A stretch of DNA of 64,000 bases, taken from positions 27,667,227-27,731,226 of the forward strand of contig JAOANR010000003.1 of the NCBI GenBank assembly GCA_030278955.1. The letters are read 5' to 3'. This document shows, piece by piece, positions 38,547-50,154 of this stretch. Position 1 is the first letter of the stretch, and each line of letters opens with the position of its first letter. The stretch is from Hygrophila difformis. Lineage: Eukaryota > Streptophyta > Magnoliopsida > Lamiales > Acanthaceae. The notes under the pieces were generated by a model, which was not told the origin of the DNA, searched no databases, and was given only the letters and a program-made list of their open reading frames with translations. The position numbers were made by a program, and so were the translations under genes.

Positions 38547-38806
38547 CTTCTTCTATATTCAAAAATTTTTTACGGACCCACTTTTCACACAGTTCAGTGT
38601 ACATTTTAAATCATGAATAGCTCAAGTTCAGTACAATTAAAACTTCTAAAATTTCGATATTTAAAAACTACACGACGAGACGAATCTAACAAGATCTCAC
38701 TTTGCTATATTTTAACTTATATAAGTATGATAAAACTTTAAGTGAAAATTCGTGTATAAATAGTAGCACATTTCCAAATGTCAACAACATTTGAATACGG
38801 AAGGAG
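38547..38806 (+). mobile_element. MITE (Stowaway-like), decayed
   Basis: Flanked by TA, with degraded CTTCTTC and GAAGGAG ends and an interior beginning ACGGACCCACTT like the MITE at 45,947-46,201. Non-coding, about 260 bp. Confidence 0.6.
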
Positions 38807-38973
38807 TAATATGAAACTTATTTATATTTTATTATATTAAAAATTTATACAAACATTTATAATTATTAAGAAAATTGTGAAAATTCATATTATGTGAATA
38901 ATTGGTTTAAAATAAATTAACTATTTTCGTAAAAATATTAATAAAATAATGGGGTATATAAAGAGTTATTGGA

Positions 38974-41470
38974 GTGCGAATATATCCATTATTAAATAAA
39001 GAAGGAAAATCAAAGTTATTTAATCTATTATTTAAGGAAGAATTCATTAATCTATGTTTTAACAGATTTGCAATTGACAGAAGAACAAATAAAAATCTAG
39101 CTTTGTTAAAAATTGAAAAGCTAATTGCTGCAAATTCTATAAGTTTGAAACTTTTCTCTGGAATGCCGGTACCGGATGAAGTTTTAACGTCTGAAACAGA
39201 TAATCTACTAATACTAAAAGAGCCATATTATAATAAGAAAAAAATGATGACATATCATACTAAGCTGTTACTTTTATTGATTGATAAGCAAACAATACAA
39301 TAAGATAATGTTTACAGTTAATAGTGGTGAGGGTGTATTCTTTTTTCTTTACGTGGTGGAACTTGCAATACATTTATCTGGAAACTATTATGTTCAGTCC
39401 TTCGTGGAGGCGTCATACTATATTGCTTGTAGCATCCAGTGGAAGAGCATCACTACTTCTTCCAAGAGGTAGGACTGTACATTCTAAATTTGGTATTCCA
39501 CTATATTGTGATGAGAATTCTACCTACAAAAAATTTACTCTAGAAAATGATTTAACCTCTCTTATAATTAAAACAAAGGTCATTCTTTAGGATGAAAATG
39601 CTTGATTGGTATAATGATTATGAGCCCATCTTATTTAACCAAATTTCTCATTCAATTTCAGAAAAGAAAATTCTTACTCGCAATTTGTTTGGCTATGACT
39701 ATAAATATAAGTCTTTGTCAATCTTTAAAAAATGTTGGACTCTATCTTCCAAGACCGGTTTTTAGAGGGGACTCGAAGCATTAATATGCAATTAAGATGG
39801 ATTAACTCAAGATACAATAAGAAATATTGTCTATAATGAAATTCATACATGTCAAAAAAAATTGCAAAATGAATACTTCATGCAGGTGATGGTAATTGGT
39901 AAAACTGGTATTGATCTGGAGTTATACAATCACGTGTGACATTTCAAGATGATTTTCTTATGAACTCTACAGGTCGACAATTGTTGAGAATATATATACA
40001 AATATAAATTTTACCACTTCATATCCAAATATTTTTAAAGATGTTGCTAGACTAGCCCCTACAAATGAGATATATATTGATACGATCAGTGATTACATCA
40101 TTGAACATATGTCTGCAAATGAAAAGATATATCTCAGTTCTAATAATATTTGTTAAGATGATGAAAGTATATATAATGACGATGAAATATTTTCACCGGA
40201 ACATCAAAGTATGATCAAGCTTTTAGGATTATCTAATCATGAAATAAAGTTGAAGGATGAGTGCATAGTCATATTTCTTAAAAATATAGATCCTCAAATA
40301 AATTATGCAATGGAAGCACGTTGATAACAAACAAGATGCGGAACCATACAATTAAGGCTAAATAATTTTGGGAAACCATGAAAGTAGAAAATTCTTGAAA
40401 TTATAAGCCTGTTGGATTTAACCAAATTCCCATTTGATTTTAAAAGAGAAAAAAAAACCCACTTTGTTTCACTATGATTATAAACAAAATTCAATGTTAA
40501 TCTTTAAAGAAGATTGAACTCTATTTTTCAAAACCAATTTTTAGCTTTGAACAATTATATGTTGTGATATCACGTGTCACTAGCAAGAAAGGAATCAAAG
40601 TATTAATATTTAATTAAGATGGATTAACTCAAGATACTATAAAAAATATTGTTTACAATAAAATTTATATATAAAATAATTTGCAATATGAATACTTGAT
40701 GTAGGTGATGGTAACCGGTATTGATCTTGGAGATGTAGTCAGATGTGATATTTTTGGATACTATTCTTATAAACTCTACGGGTGATCCTATATAAGCATT
40801 TTTTTAGTGTATATTTCAAAATGCATCACTTCAAATATAGACATTTTTAAAGATAGGTGCTATACTAGCCCCTTCCAATGAGATGGGTTGATACAATTAA
40901 TGATTACATCATGTAATGTCTGTCTGCAAATGAAAATTTATATCTCAGTTCTAAAAATATTTGTCAAGAGGATAAAAGCATGGAAAATGACAATGAAATA
41001 TTTTCATCAGAATATCTAAACACGATCCAAGTATTCTGGACTACTGAATCATAAAATAAAGTTGTATGAGGATTGTATAGTCATTCTTTTTAGGTATATA
41101 GATCAATCAAATAAATTATACAGTGGAAGCAGATTGATAGTAACCAATATGCGAAACCATATAATTGAGGTTAAACTAATTTTGGGAAACCATGAAAGTT
41201 GAAAATTCTTGATTGGTAGAATGATTATGAGCCCGTCTGATTTAATCAAATTCTTCATTCGATTTCAGATGTGACACTTCTCATTCGCAGTTTGTTTTGC
41301 TATGCAATATTAAAAAAAGTCAATGTCAATCATTAAAGAATGTTGAATTCTATCTTCCAAAACCTGTTTTTAGCAATGAACAGTTATATGTTGCCATATC
41401 TCGTGTTACTAGCAAGTCGAGACTCATAGTATTAATATTTTATATTTAGTTAAGATAGATTAATTCAATA
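38974..41470 (+). pseudogene. Helitron PIF1-like helicase remnant
   Basis: Pieces of the PIF1-like helicase domain of Helitron transposase are readable in order across many frameshifts. These are FSGMPVPDEVLTSE (about 39,160); VNSGEGV and FFLY before a lost Walker A (39,317-39,350); SSGRASLLLPRGRTVHSKFG (39,435-39,495); LAPTNEI and MSANEKIYLSS (40,050-40,145); DDEIFSPEH; and QSLKNVGLYLPRPVF (39,718-39,765). The last two blocks are out of their normal order because the 3' region is repeated. The Rep domain (HUH nuclease) is not visible. No functional protein can be made. Confidence 0.82.
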
Positions 41471-41500
41471 TACTACAAGAAACGTTGTTTACAGTGAAAT
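39600..41500 (+). repeat. direct triplication of about 820 bp in the helicase 3' region
   Basis: Landmarks recur at a period of about 800-835 bp. The phrase GATGGATTAACTCAAGATAC appears at about 39,798 and 40,618 and in changed form at 41,453. TGATTATGAGCCC appears near 39,613 and 41,223. The LPRPVF/LPKPVF coding end occurs near 39,760 and 41,360, with a damaged copy near 40,530. Confidence 0.75.
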
Positions 41501-41542
41501 TTTCAGCAAATTATAAGGAAAATTTTCATATCATTCTTAATA

Positions 41543-41740
41543 CTCCCTCCGTCCCATTTGAGGTGTCACATTTCTTTTGGACTCGATATTTTAGGTAGAA
41601 TGAGTTATTGTGTTAAAGTGGAGTAAATAGTTAATGTCATGTTTGTTTGAAGGAGTAAAAATTTTCTAAATTAAAAAATGTGACAATTGAAGTGGGACGG
41701 ACTAAAATAGAAAATGAGACATTTGAAATGGGACGGAGGG
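41543..41740 (+). mobile_element. Stowaway-like MITE
   Basis: CTCCCTCCGTCCCATTTGA at the left and its complement CAAATGGGACGGAGGG at the right, with TA at each flank. About 198 bp, non-coding. Confidence 0.85.
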
Positions 41741-41993
41741 TGTACTTATTTAAATTTATTTAAATTTAAATAAAATTTTAAATTAAATAAAATATAATTT
41801 TATTATTTATTTTTATTGATCTGCTAGGTTTGTACGGGACAATCCACAAGAAAACGGTTTAATATAATTTCTCTATTAGTTATAAAAATAATTAAATTAT
41901 AATTATCATATATTCTCTATTAGTTTCATATGATATAAGTATATATATTATATATAAAATATATAATTATACCCGTCGAATCTCGACGGGTTA

Positions 41994-42137
<144 letters not shown>

Positions 42138-42140
42138 TTA

Positions 42141-43245
<1,105 letters not shown>

Positions 43246-43411
43246 CTCTTCCGAGTGCAAACGCGAGGCCGAGCTATCCATAATCATAGGCGGAGGATGG
43301 GCATGGACAAAAGGAGGGGGCGGAGGAGCCACAGAAGAAGCTGACGGAGGAGCGCCGGCTGCGGGCGGCCATTGCTGGTGGTAAAGGCCAAGCGACGCGA
43401 TTTCGCCCCCA
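43246..43411 (-). pseudogene. possible first exon of an RRM RNA-binding protein
   Basis: The minus strand reads EIASLGLYHQQWPP, then a Pro/Ala-rich stretch, then PMIMDSSASRLHSEE, and stops at GAG|GTTTCT, a good donor. This resembles, from memory, the N-terminal exon of plant RRM proteins of the RBPMS-like group, which continue IRTIFI after the Glu pair. No ATG is found in frame. It sits just inside the Helitron 5' end and would be the first captured piece. Confidence 0.35.
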
Positions 43412-43875
43412 CGACGGCGAGACAGGGCGAGCCGCTCCTCCTCCTCCCGCCGCCGGCCTAAATGGTGGAAGACAAATCAGAAATCTATTGGAAGCGATTG
43501 GAAGTGCCTGCGATTGAATCGGAAAAAAAATGAACCCCTACTCGAGCGAGCTACCGAAACGATGGGGGATGAAGGCGCGATAGGGCTGGCGAGAACAATT
43601 TCCAGCAATACACGGAAGTGTACCCGAGTACGGCAAAAGGAATTCAATGGATCGCCGAAGACGGGTAGGGTTCGCGAGAGCTGTGGGCGAGACGAAAGAG
43701 GGATTTCAGAGCAATAAACGGGATTTCAGAGATGAAAATGTGGAATGCCGGGATCGATGTTGGGATGTTGGAAATAAAATAATGATCCAACGGCCACAAA
43801 TTCAATTAAAACTTTTGATCCAACGGCTCAAAATGAAATGGGAGATTAAAGCTCTCCCTCTTATAATAGTAGAAG

Positions 43876-43884
43876 ATAGATAGA
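43876..43884 (-). other. Helitron 5' terminus of the composite element
   Basis: The minus strand reads ATCTATCTATCTTCTACTAT and continues with TATAAGAGGGAGAG. Helitrons start with TC after a host A; three A|TC steps (43,884, 43,880, 43,876) are possible because of the TATC repeat. Confidence 0.65.
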
Positions 43885-43915
43885 TATACATATATATACT
43901 AGTATATAAAGAATA

Positions 43916-44174
43916 CTCCCTCCGTCCCAGCTAACGTGTCTTGTTTGACTTTTTGACACTGTTAATTGTTCTACTTTGACTCGATTTTATTGCATGCATA
44001 TATTTGGAAAAAATAGTCGAGTTGGGTCTTGTTAGAATCGTATAATAATGTAGTTTTAGAATATATATTTTACATAATTTTTTGTTGTACACATTTTGAA
44101 ATATTAACGGTTGAAAATGTGTCTTGGATTGTGTGCAAAAGTGAAACAAGACAAGTTAAGTGGGACAGAGGGAG
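43916..44174 (-). mobile_element. Stowaway-like MITE in OPT intron 2
   Basis: Ends CTCCCTCCGTCCC and GGGACAGAGGGAG, with TA duplications at 43,914-43,915 and 44,175-44,176. About 260 bp. It lies between OPT exon 2 and the Helitron 5' end and belongs to the same family as the copies at 57,699 and 60,179. Confidence 0.85.
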
Positions 44175-44185
44175 TATTTGTTAAC

Positions 44186-44865
44186 CTGGATAGTAATTGT
44201 TAGAAAAAATAATGCCAAGGGGTTGATGTTCCGATGGTAAAATGCCTTTAAAATTGTAAAAATGTTGATTGCAGGGGGAGCTGAATTCCCAGTGCTTATC
44301 AACATTGTTATAAGGCAATGTTCCTTAATGTTGAACGGTCCCGGATTCAATGAAAATGACCACTTTGTGAAAGGGATAGTTAGATTTCTTTTTGGCAGAA
44401 TTCTCTCCATAAGTCTTCCTGACAGTAAGAATATAATTTGCATCAGCACTGCTGGTATATAGACTGGGTTTTGTCGGAAATAGAGGACCTGTTTTATAGA
44501 TGATAAAGCCACACAACATAGTAACCCCAAAATCCATGTCCGGAAAGTGAGGCATGAAAGAGTAGGATCATCTGTTATTGGAACAGTTAATCTAACTTGC
44601 TCAATTGGATTATCATTCACTTCATCTTCCATTCCTGCAAAATAAACAATAACTTTTTGAAATTTAATTAGGATATACAAATTCTCATTTCAATTCAGAC
44701 ATGTAGGTTGATGGGGTGAGTGTAGAGTGTGTGTGTATGTCTATATGTGCAGCAATTAGCAAATGATGGAATAATAGAATAATGGAATCGAATAATAACA
44801 GAAAGGGGAATAATGAATGACTATTACAAACCGTTGGTTGTAAGTGTGACTTCATTTTCCTCCAT
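44186..44865 (-). pseudogene. OPT: oligopeptide transporter (OPT), exons 1-2
   Basis: Exon 1 is 44,865-44,832 (start ATG; MEENEVTLTTN). Exon 2 is 44,634-44,186 (VRLTVPITDDPTLSCLTFRT, then FTKWSFSLNPGPFNIKEH and KAFYHRNINPLA). The split Gly codon between exons 1 and 2 restores the frame, and exon 2 ends CAG|GTTAAC. This is the conserved N-terminus of plant OPT carriers, including the KWSFSLNPGPFN hallmark and the first membrane spans. No stop is present in these two exons. The next exon is 28.8 kb away at 15,383 beyond the composite Helitron, and joins in phase as TIQ|IIGFGWAG. Confidence 0.92.
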
Positions 44866-47390
44866 TGATAAACAATGTGTGGACGACCAAAAGTGCAGTA
44901 TATACTGTGTCAAAATGAGATGCCTTTGTGTGAATTGTTTGAGCCTACATTTCAGTTGATGGAATTGGATTGAAATTGGAAAGTGACTTTAATTTAAAAA
45001 AATTTCATTAAATGCCACCCCACCCAATTGAAGGATAAATTATAGGAATTCGGATGAATGAGAAGGAAAATTGTGAATAATAAATGGTAATAACAGATAA
45101 TTTCACAAGATATTTAGAGGGAATGGCTATGGTGCTGGCGGCCTTCACCTACCGCCATCATTTTCGGATATTCAACCATCACTTTTTAAATATGAAAGCA
45201 TCACTTTCTGGATGCATGTACAAATAATGTTTATAATCTGGATACGCAACTATCACTTCTAGATATGTAACCATCATTTCCGAATACACAATCATCATTC
45301 TGCACCTGCAGATATTTGGAGTGGCTGCACCGGAACCAGACTGATATTTAGAATAGGGTACAATTACTGTACAAACAAGAAATAATCCGCATGTGAAGAC
45401 AACAAATCCAAACCGTTAAATGAAATTTGACGGCTATAAATTAAAAACGGTATAACTGTAAAAAAAAAAAAATGTAACCGTTTTTTCATATACCAAAATC
45501 ACCAAGATTATTTTCCTAATCTATGGTGATTCATATCTAATTCAAAACACTTCCCTATAATCAAAATATTTTTCTTTAATGACGAAAAAACTTCCTTATT
45601 TAATAATTCAAGAAATATTCTACGATTTAGTATTAAATAATCTCATCGATTGCAATATAAGCACTCAGCGACATTATAAAGTGAATTCAGCTACATCACA
45701 TAGGGTTTGTTCTGCACGCAGAGCTGTAACTGCGAGCTGGAGTTATAAGGAGCTAGAGCTGTAGGGTGTAGCTTATTTTTAAAGCTACAAGAAGTAGCTT
45801 TATAAAATGAACCTCCCAAAAACTCCCAAAAGCTAGTGTACACAACATACTCATATTATACTACTGTACCACTATATCATAAACCAATTCATAAATAAAT
45901 ATCGTTGAGCATCGAACATTCTTTCGTTGATTCTAACGTAGTACTACCTCCGTCTCATTATAATGTTACGGACCCACTTGTCGCGTATGTTAATAAACAT
46001 TTTTAACGGTTAATAACTTAAATTGTGTACAATAAAAAATTATAAATATTTGATATTCTTAAACTACAAGATTAGATAAATCTAACAAGATCTCACTTAA
46101 CTATGTTTTTCTTACATAAATATGATAAAAATTCCAATCAAACTTAAACAGTGAATAGTACCAAAAAGTCAAACATAAAAATTTTAGTGAGACGGAGGAA
46201 GTATGTTGCTGATATCTATAACATTATTTTGCTGAATTGGGTTTTATATGCTGACTCTAACACTATATGTCGCTGACTAGTTTTTGAAGGAAATTAGGGT
46301 GAAGCGAATATATACAACATGTAAAGGAAAGAAAGTAAAATTGAAATTAAAAACACAAAATTCATCAAAACAGTTGAAGATTTTCTAGTTTCACTTGTGT
46401 GTGGGTCCCACAGTACAATTCTTTATTGATTATTATGGCTATGGCATGTCTTTCATAAATGCACAATTTCGTCCTTATTTGGAGCATGGAGATTCTGCCT
46501 CAAAAAAAAAACAAAAAGTCGTTGAAATTCAACTACAAAATCGATGAAATGCAATTACAAAGTCGCTGAAATAAGGATGATTCGTGGTTATCTTCTGCAC
46601 ATTTAGTAAGCAATCATTATGCTTCGTTTTTTTTTTTTTTCCAGCTACGTCAATGTAGGCTTGCTTGTCGAGTCACTGAATACCTATAAATATATCGCTG
46701 AAATGTTTCATATCAAGTTGCTGATATCACTATAAATATGTTGCTGAAAATATAGTGTAAGCGTCGCTGAATTCATTACACAATGTCATTGAAATTGGAC
46801 TGAATTCTGCACAAACATCTGTTTTTAATAAATAAAACCTATTTTTAGTAAATAATCATGACTATTGAGTTTTGTTTCTCATCATCTTCGATACATGAAT
46901 ATCTAGTTTTGTACAACTACTAATTTAGCCACTAATTTAATCATGTCCATCTATACATATAACAAATCAACGGTTCAATCATCGTGTCAGTACAATACTG
47001 CCAAATTTAATTCGCACCATAACATGTGCGTTTAGAATATTTATGACCTAAAAATCAAACCAAGATTGGGGGAATGAGACTTGACTCAAGGTCACGTTTC
47101 ACGCATTCCAATCATAGGTTGGGGTTGGATTCATACTCGGCCCCTTATCTCTCACCTTTATCTCCATTGTAACTTGTGTGGCTTGGACCCCACACACATT
47201 TACCGACACATAAGTGTCAATGTTTACTTTAAAAAAAAGAACCTAGATTATTCTAGTCTAGATAGAAAAGAAACTAGTGAGAGAAACCAAATTTAGAGTA
47301 AATATTCAAAGAATATTAATGACAACATTAGAAAATAATAAATTTTTTTAAAAGAAAAATTAAAAGCCAAGAAAGAACAAAGGACATAGC
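44866..47390. other. region upstream of OPT, no gene seen
   Basis: This should include the OPT promoter. A TATATACT run near 44,900 is the only TATA-like candidate close to the ATG. Degenerate CATCACTTTC-type repeats lie at 45,150-45,300. A MITE lies at 45,947-46,201. Nine TCGCTGAA-like words are scattered over 46,205-46,800. Otherwise it is AT-rich with no supported coding sequence. Confidence 0.6.
45947..46201 (+). mobile_element. Stowaway-like MITE
   Basis: CCTCCGTCTCATTATAATG at the left, GAGACGGAGGAAG at the right and TA flanks. The interior begins ACGGACCCACTTG, related to the copy at 38,547. Confidence 0.75.
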
Positions 47391-47590
47391 ACCAAACGTA
47401 GTTGGCCTGAGCGGTATGTGACTGTACCACCTTAAGCAAAGGTCTCGGTTCGAGCCTTTGTGTATGCAAAATTTTGCTTTAAAATAATAACATTTCAATA
47501 CCCGCTAGCTCCTCGAATAATTAGTCTCCTCAATTGATTAGTCTTTGGCCAATATGCCTTCAAGATACCCGGTATATACCAAAAAACAAA
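47390..47590 (+). mobile_element. tRNA-derived SINE, copy 1
   Basis: It carries RNA polymerase III promoter boxes: an A-box-like TGGCCTGAGCGG (47,403-47,414) and a B box GGTTCGAGCC (47,447-47,456). The body ends GATACCCGGTATATACC before an A-rich tail. About 200 bp, non-coding; transcribed by Pol III and moved by LINE machinery if active. Confidence 0.75.
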
Positions 47591-47734
47591 GATATAGAAA
47601 AGTTACCAAGAAAAGTTCCAATAGAAAAGCAATGTAACAAAATAAAACATTGTAACGAAAAATAACAAAGATAATAGAAATAGGAGATTTTATTTAAAAT
47701 CCAATCAACAACTTTAAATTAGTTTAATAATTTC

Positions 47735-47935
47735 CCAAACGCAATTGGCTGCTGAGTGGCATAGGCTCTGATATTTTAAGCAAGGGTCTTAGGTTCGAGC
47801 CTTTGTATATACAGAATTCTACTTTGGGAGCGGCAATTCTTTATGCCCACCAGATCCTCGAGGAATAATAAAATAATATTGGTTCAATGTGGCCCGGTGA
47901 TACCCGGTATACGCCCTAAAAAATTAGTTAAAAAA
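47735..47935 (+). mobile_element. tRNA-derived SINE, copy 2
   Basis: Same family and orientation as the copy 340 bp upstream. A box TGGCTGCTGAGTGG (47,746-47,759), B box GGTTCGAGCC (47,792-47,801), 3' end GATACCCGGTATACGCC and a short A tail. It ends about 30 bp before the LINE insertion. Confidence 0.75.
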
Positions 47936-47965
47936 TTGGGAATTTGATCAATAGTTCAGTACTCA

Positions 47966-50116
47966 ATGAGGGAAGGGAATATGAGGTGGTGCGGCGGGAA
48001 TCCGGCGGTCCGGCATGGGAGTGACAGAAAGGAAGGGAGTGGAGGTGGTGCGGCTGGCGCTAACGCTCGAAGAGCTCTTTATGGAGTTTTTATTGGGAAT
48101 ATTCCGGCGGAGGCGACTAATAGAGAGCTATTCCAAGAAATTGATAAGGTGGCTAAGGTTCGAAATTGGTTCTTCCCAGCTAGGAAGTGGCCGGACAATG
48201 GCTACAAATTCGGTTTCTTCCGTTTTTCCATGAAGTGCGATGCTGACCGAGTAATCAAGCAAATGAATGGGCGTAGCTGGAAGGGTAGGAACCTCAGGGC
48301 GAACTGGGCAATGCCGAGTAAGAATCGAGCAAGGGAGGCTGGTGGATGGATGTGGAGTGATCGTCGAAAGAATGTGAGTGCAAATCGGGCTCCTAGAGAG
48401 AGTAATAAATCTGACGGATGGGTGGCATCTTGGAGGGATGAGAGATCGTACGCAGAGGTAGCAAGAGGGGATTGGGTGAAGAGCAAGTTGGGGGTAGAGT
48501 CTAGGAGAGCTGGTGTGGTCCGGTTAAAAGAGGTACAAGAGGAGGTGACTAAGCTCCAACGGTCTGCTGTTGTGGAGCTGAGGAGTCTGGAGGTCCTGTC
48601 GGAGTATCAGGAATGGCTATATGATACTTACCCTGAATGTGAGGAGGTGGTATATGGAGGAGGGCTGATGGTGTTTGCGGTCTTTGATAACCCGACAAGG
48701 CTGGAGTGCTATCTTTCTGATGGGAGGGATCATATTTTTATTGAATGGAAGCGGAGATGGGAGAAAGGAACTCTGGTGAGTCGACAGCTTGTATGGATAT
48801 ATGTACTTGGATTACCAGTCACAGGGTGGTGTGTGGATAATCTTCATAGGCTGGTGGAAGGTTGGGGTAAAGTTATATCTATTGATAAAGAAACAGAGGT
48901 GAAAAAGAGACTTGATCGGGTAAAGCTACTGGTGGCTGTTCATGAGATTAATCGGATTCCGGCTGGTATACAAGTAGAGGTGGGGGGACACAAAGCTGAT
49001 ATACGAATTGTTGCTAACTTGAGTGAACCGGTTGTGGTGGAGGCCAACATCAGCGAGGAGAGGAGGATGGAGCCGGTGGAGCAGAGGGCTGAGCATTGCA
49101 TGGCACATAGGTCGCCGGAGAGACGGAGTGCGGCGATGGTCTGCTCCCCTAGACATAGGGAATCGAGAAATACCATAAAGGTCGCCCATAGGGAATCGGG
49201 GCGAGAGGATGAGATGGCGGCTCAAGATGTACACCATCATGGCGCATGCAATGAAGTATCCCAAGAATTTGAAAACTGTGTAGCTGGGGTTTTGGTAGGG
49301 GCGGAGACAGGTGTCGAATTTAATTTGTTGGGGCCTATCAGAGAGGTGATGAGTGAAGATAGAATGGGGGTTTCTGAAGGATTTAGTGATGTGGGCCTGG
49401 GGGAATTGCAAAGATTTGATAGTGGGGGCCCGAAATTGTTAGATAATGGGCCTATAGTGGAAAGGGTTGATGGAAAAGAGGGGTCTTATGTTATGAATCA
49501 ACCAAAGCCCAACATAGCAATTGACGATGGGGGAGGGGACAGTGTTCGGCCTGGTATAGCGGGTGAGGGTGAATCATTAGTTGAGCAGAACTCATCGACT
49601 CAGGAGAGGAGTGCGGAAATAGGGAGAGCTGATGCGGGGAATTTGGAGGTTGTGTGTTCTGATCAGGGGATGGGAGGTGAGGGTTTTGGGGTTGAAGTAA
49701 GATCCGGAAATTTTGGGGAGAAGGAATCGAGTGGGTCTGGTAACAGCAACTCCTTGTCTGGGTTACAGCGGTCTCCCTGCTTATCTGATTTCCCGACATA
49801 TAAGAGGGTGGAAGAGGCGTTGCAATTAGTGATGGAGAGGAAGCAAGACAAGCGGCGTAGAGGTCGTCCGAAGAAGTATAAGGTAAACGCTTGTGGTGGA
49901 GTCAGGGCTGGGGCTGGGCGTCAAAATGGTGGGGAACGGGGTGATCAGTTCGCTAGGTTACAATTCTCAACGATTCGGATGCAAGATGGGATAAAGCTGA
50001 TGGATCTTTCCGAGGCGGATGCCATCTTGGAACTTGCTGAGGTTTTGGGATTGGTCTGTGTAAAGGAAAGGGAGGTTGCTGTTGAGAAGATCCGGGCGGA
50101 ACTTGGCCGGATCTAA
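47966..50116 (+). CDS. LINE ORF1 (RRM-containing RNA-binding protein)
   Basis: The 716-residue product has an RRM near residues 36-115 (GVFIGNIPAEATNRELF; the RNP-1-like GYKFGFFRFS). A second conserved block of about residues 200-360 (WLYDTYPECEEV, VWIYVLGLPVTGWC) is like the region before the zinc knuckle in plant LINE ORF1 proteins. A long polar linker and a basic patch RRRGRPKKYK near the end follow. No CCHC knuckle is evident. A second Met at residue 6 is an alternative start. Its role is to bind element RNA and form the ribonucleoprotein. It is 38 bp upstream of ORF2. Confidence 0.88.
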   Translation: MREGNMRWCGGNPAVRHGSDRKEGSGGGAAGANARRALYGVFIGNIPAEATNRELFQEIDKVAKVRNWFFPARKWPDNGYKFGFFRFSMKCDADRVIKQMNGRSWKGRNLRANWAMPSKNRAREAGGWMWSDRRKNVSANRAPRESNKSDGWVASWRDERSYAEVARGDWVKSKLGVESRRAGVVRLKEVQEEVTKLQRSAVVELRSLEVLSEYQEWLYDTYPECEEVVYGGGLMVFAVFDNPTRLECYLSDGRDHIFIEWKRRWEKGTLVSRQLVWIYVLGLPVTGWCVDNLHRLVEGWGKVISIDKETEVKKRLDRVKLLVAVHEINRIPAGIQVEVGGHKADIRIVANLSEPVVVEANISEERRMEPVEQRAEHCMAHRSPERRSAAMVCSPRHRESRNTIKVAHRESGREDEMAAQDVHHHGACNEVSQEFENCVAGVLVGAETGVEFNLLGPIREVMSEDRMGVSEGFSDVGLGELQRFDSGGPKLLDNGPIVERVDGKEGSYVMNQPKPNIAIDDGGGDSVRPGIAGEGESLVEQNSSTQERSAEIGRADAGNLEVVCSDQGMGGEGFGVEVRSGNFGEKESSGSGNSNSLSGLQRSPCLSDFPTYKRVEEALQLVMERKQDKRRRGRPKKYKVNACGGVRAGAGRQNGGERGDQFARLQFSTIRMQDGIKLMDLSEADAILELAEVLGLVCVKEREVAVEKIRAELGRI

Positions 50117-50154
50117 AGGATAGGGGGTGAATTTATTGTGGTTATTTGGTGAAT

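Noticed and set aside
48926..49799. Minus-strand ORFs within LINE ORF1
   Set aside because: Shadows of the sense gene; biased composition only.
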